In this document: piece by piece, positions 52,883 to 57,867 of the stretch
Numbering within the stretch: the stretch's first letter is position 1
How the letters are laid out: each line of letters begins with the position of its first letter
Assembly: GCA_945786985.1 (NCBI GenBank)
Contig: CALZGC010000103.1
Location: 1 to 57,867 of the forward strand
Length of the DNA: 57,867 nt
From: an uncultured Nitrospirota bacterium
Lineage (GTDB): Bacteria > CG2-30-53-67
Direction: 5' to 3'
The notes under the pieces: generated by a model
Databases searched by the model: none
What the model was told of the DNA's origin: nothing
Seen by the model: only the letters and a program-made list of their open reading frames with translations
Program-made: the position numbers and the translations under genes

Positions 52883-55104
52883 AAGGCATTCATCGGTTTT
52901 TTCCGGTACTCTCCCTGACGTTCCTGTTCACGCTATGCGGCGGTAGCTCCGTGGAAGGGGCCTGGTCCGGGAAGCTTGCCCAGATGCAGGCTTCGCCGCC
53001 CGGTCTGCCAAGGCCGCCCGCTTCGCAGCAAGACCCTGCCCGCTTGCGCGAAACGCTCACGGAGGGGGTGGCCGCTCTGCAAAAGGGGAACCCCCTCATG
53101 GCATGGCTGCTGCTGGACGGGCTGGACGAACACTATCCTGTCGTGGGTGACTACATTCTCTACTACCGGATTCAGGCGATCGCCGAAACGGACGATCATA
53201 CAGTGGCCCTCTCTTATGTCACCTATTTTCTGCAGCGGTATCCGGACAGTGTACTGGTTCCGCGCGTGCGCGTGGAAGGGGTCAAGGCCCGTGTGGCTCT
53301 GGGGCTCTTCTCCGCGGCCAGGGAAGAAGCCGAAACTCTGCTGGCCGAGGAGGTGCCGAACGGGTTGAAGCGAGAGCTCACGCTGCTGGCCGGCTTGACG
53401 CACGAAAGGGAGGAGAGCTGGAAGGCCGCGCAGGAGCTTTATCAGCGGCTGGCCTACAGCGAGCCGACGTCGCCGGAGGGGGAAGAGGCCGAGCAGCGGA
53501 GCCTGCGCATTGCTCGCGAGAGCGGGGTAAGCGCCGGGGTCCCGGATGCGTCGCTTTTTCTGAGCAAGGTGAAAGCCCTGAACCGGGGGCTTCGATTCGG
53601 GCAAATGATCGAGGCTTGCGAAGACCTGGAGAAAGTCCAGCCCAAGGGGGAGACGACTGACGAGGCCCGTCTGCTCAAGGCCAGGGGCCTGATCAAGAAG
53701 GGCCGCGCGGAGGCCGGCGTTCGGCTGTACAAGCAGTTGATGCGCAAAGGAGCGTCCCATGGAATTCGCGCCGAGGCAGCCTACCGGCTCGGCAGCCATT
53801 ACTGGAACGGTCACGGCAATGCCCTTGCCAAGCGCGAGTTCAAACGTCTGGTCCGGAAATATCCCCGCAGTTCGTGGAGCCTGCACGCGCATTACGCTCT
53901 GGGGCGGATCCATGAGAGTGACGAAGATGCGGGGCGAGCCCGGGACCACTATCTCAAGGTCGGCAAGCTGAACCCGGGGCACGATCTGGCGGTCAAGGGA
54001 GCCTGGCGCATCGGTTGGGTCGAGTACCGGGCCGGGCGGTACGAGAAGGCCCTCAAGGCTTTTGACCACTGTCTGAAAAGATATCGCAACGCCGATATTT
54101 ATTCCGACGCGCTCTACTGGAAGGGGCGGTCCGCAGAGCGGCTGAAGCGCACGGAGCAAGCCGAGCGGATCTTTCGGGAACTGGCGAATGACTTCAGCTG
54201 GAGCTTCTACGGGGTGATGGCCCGCAAACGGCTGGAGGCCTCCGGAAGAACACTCGCGGCGTCAGAGGAAACAGGCGAAGTCGTGTTGCCCTGCGGGTCC
54301 GATGGTATTGCGGTGAAGAACGGAACACCCATGGCCTATCATCTTCCCCGCGCGGAGGAGCTGATTGAGATCGGTTTTTACGGGGAAGCCCGAGAGGAAG
54401 TGGACGCACTGCGCAGAGACGCCTCCGGGAATCCCGAAGTGGAGTGCTATGTCGGGGAGCTCTATGAAAAGAGCCGAAGCTTCTATGATTCGGTGCGGTG
54501 GATGTACCGGGTCGGCCTGAATAACGGTCTCGCGAAAGGGGAAGGGTCCCATTTTCTGAACCGTTACCTCTATCCCCTCGCTTTCTGGGACACCGTCCGG
54601 GACGAGTCCGGAAGGAATGACGTCGATCCCTATCTGGTCCTGGCCGTCATGCGCCAGGAAAGTCTTTTCCAGGATGATGTGGTCTCCTTCGCCGATGCCC
54701 GCGGCCTCATGCAGATCATTCCGCCCACGGGACGCAGCATTGCCCGGCAACTGGGTGTGTCGGACTTTAACCCGGAAATGCTCTTTGATCCAAAGCAAAA
54801 TATCGCCTTCGGTGTCTGGTACCTCAAGCAGCTGATGAAGCGCTCCGAGGGGGATCTGGTCCGCGTGCTGGCCAGCTACAATGCCGGGGAGAGCCGTTCC
54901 GACATGTGGTGGAACCGTCACAAGCATCTGGAGATGGATGAGCGGATCGAGTCGATTACCTTCCGCGAGACCCGGGGTTATGTGAAAAAGGTCCTGCGAA
55001 ACCTGGAGAACTACCGACGGCTCTATCCGGGAACGGGACACTCCGATGACTCCTCGGCCATGGTGTCGGGCGTCGGGGTTGGCGGCGGCGGGGCCGACCG
55101 GTAA
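52879..55104 (+). CDS. Soluble lytic murein transglycosylase with TPR-like repeats (Slt family)
   Basis: The 741-residue protein has a signal peptide (FFPVLSLTFLFTLCGG, with a possible lipobox-like Cys at 20), a long superhelix of TPR-like repeats (residues about 50-500) and the SLT catalytic domain at about 585-700: AVMRQESLFQDDVVS with the catalytic Glu, DARGLMQIIPPTG, and ASYNAGESRSDMWW. It cuts glycan strands to 1,6-anhydro-muropeptides in the periplasm. GTG start overlaps nagA. Confidence 0.93.
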   Translation: MKGIHRFFPVLSLTFLFTLCGGSSVEGAWSGKLAQMQASPPGLPRPPASQQDPARLRETLTEGVAALQKGNPLMAWLLLDGLDEHYPVVGDYILYYRIQAIAETDDHTVALSYVTYFLQRYPDSVLVPRVRVEGVKARVALGLFSAAREEAETLLAEEVPNGLKRELTLLAGLTHEREESWKAAQELYQRLAYSEPTSPEGEEAEQRSLRIARESGVSAGVPDASLFLSKVKALNRGLRFGQMIEACEDLEKVQPKGETTDEARLLKARGLIKKGRAEAGVRLYKQLMRKGASHGIRAEAAYRLGSHYWNGHGNALAKREFKRLVRKYPRSSWSLHAHYALGRIHESDEDAGRARDHYLKVGKLNPGHDLAVKGAWRIGWVEYRAGRYEKALKAFDHCLKRYRNADIYSDALYWKGRSAERLKRTEQAERIFRELANDFSWSFYGVMARKRLEASGRTLAASEETGEVVLPCGSDGIAVKNGTPMAYHLPRAEELIEIGFYGEAREEVDALRRDASGNPEVECYVGELYEKSRSFYDSVRWMYRVGLNNGLAKGEGSHFLNRYLYPLAFWDTVRDESGRNDVDPYLVLAVMRQESLFQDDVVSFADARGLMQIIPPTGRSIARQLGVSDFNPEMLFDPKQNIAFGVWYLKQLMKRSEGDLVRVLASYNAGESRSDMWWNRHKHLEMDERIESITFRETRGYVKKVLRNLENYRRLYPGTGHSDDSSAMVSGVGVGGGGADR

Positions 55105-55116
55105 AGCGGAGGTTCT

Positions 55117-56763
55117 TTGGCGAAGCCATACGATCTGATTATCCGATCGGCCCGAGTGGTCGACGGCTCGGGGGCGGCCGGATTTCAGGGCGACGTCGCG
55201 GTCCATGGGGGGCGGTTTGCATACGTGGGGCCCACCTGTCCGGGCCGGGGGCGCCTGGAAATTGACGGCGCCGACCGGGTGGCCGCGCCGGGCTTTGTCG
55301 ATATTCACTCCCACTCCGATTATTATCTGCTGGTCAACCCCCGTGCGGAGAGTAAGATCCGCCAGGGGGTAACCACGGAGATCGGCGGCAATTGCGGCTA
55401 CTCGGCCGCCCCCGTCTTCGGGCAGGTCCGGGAGGAGCGGATTCGGACTTACGCCGACCTCTTCGGACTCGATCTTCCCTGGGACGGCGTCGCAGGATAC
55501 CTGAAGCATCTGGCCAGCCGGGGTTCGTCGGTTAACTTCGCGCTGCTCATCGGACACAACACGGTTCGGGCGTCGGTGATGTACGGCAGTAATCAGACGC
55601 CCTCTTCCCGACAGCTGGCCGAGATGATGCGGATGGTGGAGGCGGGCATGGCGGCCGGTGCCGTGGGACTCTCGGCGGGCCTGATCTATCCGCCCGGCTG
55701 TTTCTCCAGGCCCACCGAACTGGTTGCCCTCTGTGAGGTGGTTCGGGACCTGGGCGGCATCTTCTCCGTCCACATGCGAAGCGAGGGCAACCGCCTCCTG
55801 GAGGCCATCGACGAGGCCATCACCGTGGCCGAGCAGGCCCGGATTCCCCTGCAGATTTCTCACTTGAAGACCTCAGGCCGGCGCAACTGGGAAAAGCTGG
55901 ATGCCGCCTTCGTGCGAATCGAATCCGCCCGGGCCCGGGGCGTCGACATTACCTGCGACCGATATCCGTATACTGCGTCCAACACCGGCCTTTCCGCAGT
56001 GCTGCCGGACTGGGTGTTCGAAGGGGGGACAGAGCGGATGCTGGCCCGGCTCTCGAAGAAGGATGTTCGGGCTGCCCTGCGCGATGAGATTGCGGCAGAG
56101 CACCCCGAGGCCGACTACTACGACAATATTATGATTGCCGCGGTGACCCGTCCCGAAAATATCGCCTACGTAGGCCGACGGGTGTCGGAGTGTGCCGGCA
56201 CCGCCGGGATGGAGACGCTCGATTTTATTGCCGAGCTTCTCATCCGTGAAAAGGGAATGGTCGATGCCATCTACTTCACCATGAGTGATGAGAACCTGCG
56301 CCGCATCCTCCACAAGCCCTACGTCATGATTGGCTCCGACAGCGGGGCCAAGGCTGTCGACGGCCCCCTGGGGGAGGGGAGTCCCCACCCCCGCGCCTTT
56401 GGAACCTTTCCCCGGGTGCTGCAGCAGTTTGTGCTTGATGAGGGGCTCTTGAGCCTGGAGGCTGCGGTGCGCAAGATGACGTGGGATCCGTTGCAGCGCA
56501 TCGGGGTGCAGGACCGGGGCCTCATCCGGGAAGGGTTCGCTGCCGATCTCGTGCTCTTTGATCCCGAGACCATCGCGGATGTGGCGAGCTATGAATCTCC
56601 CAAGCAGTACCCCCGGGGCATCGAACTGGTTCTGGTCAACGGAGAGGTGGTCCTGCGCAACGGGGAGCATACTGGAAAGACACCCGGCCACGTTGTCACC
56701 GTCGCGCGACGGGAGCCCGGGCGGGCCGAAGCACCCGCCCAGCATCGAACCGGGGGGCGATGA
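55117..56763 (+). CDS. N-acyl-D-amino-acid deacylase family protein (D-aminoacylase)
   Basis: The 548-residue amidohydrolase starts LIIRSARVVDGSGAAGFQGD and has VDIHSHSDYYLL (metal His pair), TTEIGGNCGYSAAPV, the ISHLKTSGRRNW lysine, DRYPYTASNTGLSA and IGSDSGAK. These are D-aminoacylase signatures; known members free D-amino acids from N-acyl forms. The TTG start has GGAGG five bases upstream. Flanked by a murein hydrolase and a gamma-glutamyl hydrolase, so a D-amino-acid-containing wall fragment is a fair guess for substrate. Confidence 0.88.
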   Translation: MAKPYDLIIRSARVVDGSGAAGFQGDVAVHGGRFAYVGPTCPGRGRLEIDGADRVAAPGFVDIHSHSDYYLLVNPRAESKIRQGVTTEIGGNCGYSAAPVFGQVREERIRTYADLFGLDLPWDGVAGYLKHLASRGSSVNFALLIGHNTVRASVMYGSNQTPSSRQLAEMMRMVEAGMAAGAVGLSAGLIYPPGCFSRPTELVALCEVVRDLGGIFSVHMRSEGNRLLEAIDEAITVAEQARIPLQISHLKTSGRRNWEKLDAAFVRIESARARGVDITCDRYPYTASNTGLSAVLPDWVFEGGTERMLARLSKKDVRAALRDEIAAEHPEADYYDNIMIAAVTRPENIAYVGRRVSECAGTAGMETLDFIAELLIREKGMVDAIYFTMSDENLRRILHKPYVMIGSDSGAKAVDGPLGEGSPHPRAFGTFPRVLQQFVLDEGLLSLEAAVRKMTWDPLQRIGVQDRGLIREGFAADLVLFDPETIADVASYESPKQYPRGIELVLVNGEVVLRNGEHTGKTPGHVVTVARREPGRAEAPAQHRTGGR

Positions 56764-57491
56764 TGCTGCCGGTGATCGGTGTGACAGCGGATTTCGATGC
56801 AGCCGGCGGCGCAGCGCAGGATCCCCATTATTTCCTGCGGGAGCGCTACGCGGCCGCGGTCGAGGGGGCGGGCGGCATTCCGATCATCCTCCCCTACGTC
56901 GATGCAGCAGAGGCTGTTGGACAACTCCTTGAGCGGTTGAGCGGGGTAATGGTGACGGGCGGCAACTTCGATATCGACCCGTCCTATTATGGTGAGCGCT
57001 GCCAGGTGGCGCCGAGCACGGTTAAGGCGCGCCGCACCCACTTCGAAATGGAGATCACCCGCCAAGCCCTGGCACGGAACACCGCGCTTCTGGGGGTCTG
57101 CGGCGGAGAGCAAAATCTCAATGTCCTGCTGGGGGGTACCCTCTACCAGGATATCCGGGAACAGGTGCCGGGCGCCATGAATCACGAACGAAAGCAAGAA
57201 GCGGAGCCGCTGCACCGGGTGACGGTGGAGCCCGACACCCTGCTTTACCGAATCGTCGGGGCCGGGGTGCTTCGCGTCAACAGTTCCCACCACCAGGCAG
57301 TGAAGCGACTGGGCTCCGGCCTTCGCATCAATGCCCGCTCAGACGATGGCGTCATCGAAGGGATCGAAAGCGTGAAGCACCGCTTTGTCCTCGGTGTTCA
57401 GTGGCATCCCGAGTCCACTTTCGAAACCTCCCCCGACGGCCAACGGATCTTTGAGGCCTTCATCGATGCCGCGTCCCGAACCGTAAGCTGA
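56760..57491 (+). CDS. Class I glutamine amidotransferase-like gamma-glutamyl hydrolase (peptidase C26)
   Basis: The 243-residue protein has VMVTGGNFDIDPSYYGE, LLGVCGGEQNLNVLLGG (nucleophile Cys in GVCGGEQ), LYQDI, RVNSSHHQAVKRLG and GVQWHPES (catalytic His and Glu). It belongs to the PuuD group that hydrolyses gamma-glutamyl bonds. It overlaps the D-aminoacylase gene by ATGA, so the two are translated together. The substrate could be gamma-glutamyl polyamine or a gamma-D-Glu muropeptide. Confidence 0.9.
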   Translation: MMLPVIGVTADFDAAGGAAQDPHYFLRERYAAAVEGAGGIPIILPYVDAAEAVGQLLERLSGVMVTGGNFDIDPSYYGERCQVAPSTVKARRTHFEMEITRQALARNTALLGVCGGEQNLNVLLGGTLYQDIREQVPGAMNHERKQEAEPLHRVTVEPDTLLYRIVGAGVLRVNSSHHQAVKRLGSGLRINARSDDGVIEGIESVKHRFVLGVQWHPESTFETSPDGQRIFEAFIDAASRTVS

Positions 57492-57573
57492 CCTGGCACC
57501 CGCAAGGCAATCCCGCAAGTCCTTATCTTCTTGCGCCCCGGGACCGTTCCCCTGCCACGCCGTCTTTACATAA

Positions 57574-57656
57574 ACCCGGATATTGCATGACTCAATCTAT
57601 TACGAGGCCGGACTTGTCACGGCGTAGCATTCTGCGAAGACGGATAGTCTGCCACA
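57574..57656. repeat. Interspersed inverted-repeat element, left half only (copy D)
   Basis: ACCCGGATATTGCATGACTC continues AATCTATTACGAGGCCGGAC, then TTGTCACGGCGTAGCATTCT and GCGAAGACGGATAGTCTG, almost identical to copy C from its left end to 36739. The match then stops and no right arm is found in the rest of the window. Confidence 0.85.
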
Positions 57657-57867
57657 AGCGGCGTTACAGAAAATTTTCGGACTTGGTGGCCCTATTCGTA
57701 AATACGGTGGCACTCGAGTGCCGTAGCGCGCCCTCCTCTGCATTGTCTTTTCCCCGGCGAAGGACTTCCTTCACCGGGCCATTCTCCCGCTTCACTCTGA
57801 TTCATGCCGCCAGCGGCGGCGTATACATTAAGGTATCTTGGGATGCGCTCCCTGCGACGTACCGCAG
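57657..57867. other. Window-end stretch without recognised gene
   Basis: No supported gene. Contains the perfect palindrome GGCACTCGAGTGCC (57709-57722) and a GCCGCC/GGCGGC hairpin near 57806-57820, neither followed by a T-run. Confidence 0.5.

Overview
The window is about 60% G+C and densely packed with single-copy bacterial housekeeping genes. The gene mix points to a deltaproteobacterium (Desulfobacterota / Desulfuromonadota-like): DUF4388 proteins, an AmmeMemoRadiSam protein B, DUF362-ferredoxin, DUF1015 and FIST proteins, a cinA-thpR-recA-pilT-alaS-phasin-ruvX-mltG block, and small Cys/His proteins. This placement is an inference from gene content; no rRNA gene is present to confirm it. 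No prophage, CRISPR array, tRNA or complete insertion sequence was seen.

Layout. 1-4.1 kb: YhaM-like exoribonuclease and a large GlnE-like double nucleotidyltransferase. 4.1-7.9 kb (minus): DUF4388 protein, membrane-linked phosphodiesterase, metallo-beta-lactamase hydrolase. 8.2-17.6 kb: plsC, then minus-strand genes (LPG-flippase-like protein, ribF, an Fe-S Rrf2 regulator, a receiver-DHp protein without ATPase, DUF362 ferredoxin, rsmI, DUF445, lipid kinase, DUF4126). 17.8-23.0 kb: a TPP-riboswitch-controlled thiamine operon (thiS/thiF remnant, HydG-type radical SAM, thiG, thiE, thiC). 23.0-26.6 kb: a DUF4388/TPR gene split by an amber codon, DUF4013, DUF1015. 26.9-39.7 kb: carboxymuconolactone decarboxylase-like gene, CCA enzyme, pgpA, cinA, thpR, recA, pilT, alaS, phasin, ruvX, mltG, pyrE, TPR. 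39.8-46.5 kb: FIST, amrB, WalJ-like hydrolase, ligA, M48 protease. 46.5-49.8 kb: gene-poor stretch with a minus-strand 6S RNA, an A+T-rich island, a sigma-54 promoter and several small proteins. 50.0-57.5 kb: DRE-TIM aldolase-like enzyme, YajQ, and a tight nagA / lytic transglycosylase / D-aminoacylase / gamma-glutamyl hydrolase operon that looks like a cell-wall turnover module.

The least explained signals are: (1) an interspersed inverted-repeat element (core ATATTGCATGAGT) in four full or partial copies; (2) a thiamine operon in which the ThiF adenylation core is missing, no intact thiS is seen, and 22 exact 7-bp tandem repeats sit just before thiG; (3) a 6S RNA candidate back-to-back with a sigma-54-driven, Cys-rich secreted protein with a degenerate PEP-CTERM-like tail; (4) an amber-split DUF4388 gene; (5) a CinA whose N-terminal domain has lost its catalytic motifs. 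All calls rest on reading the sequence and on recalled family motifs; no database search was run.
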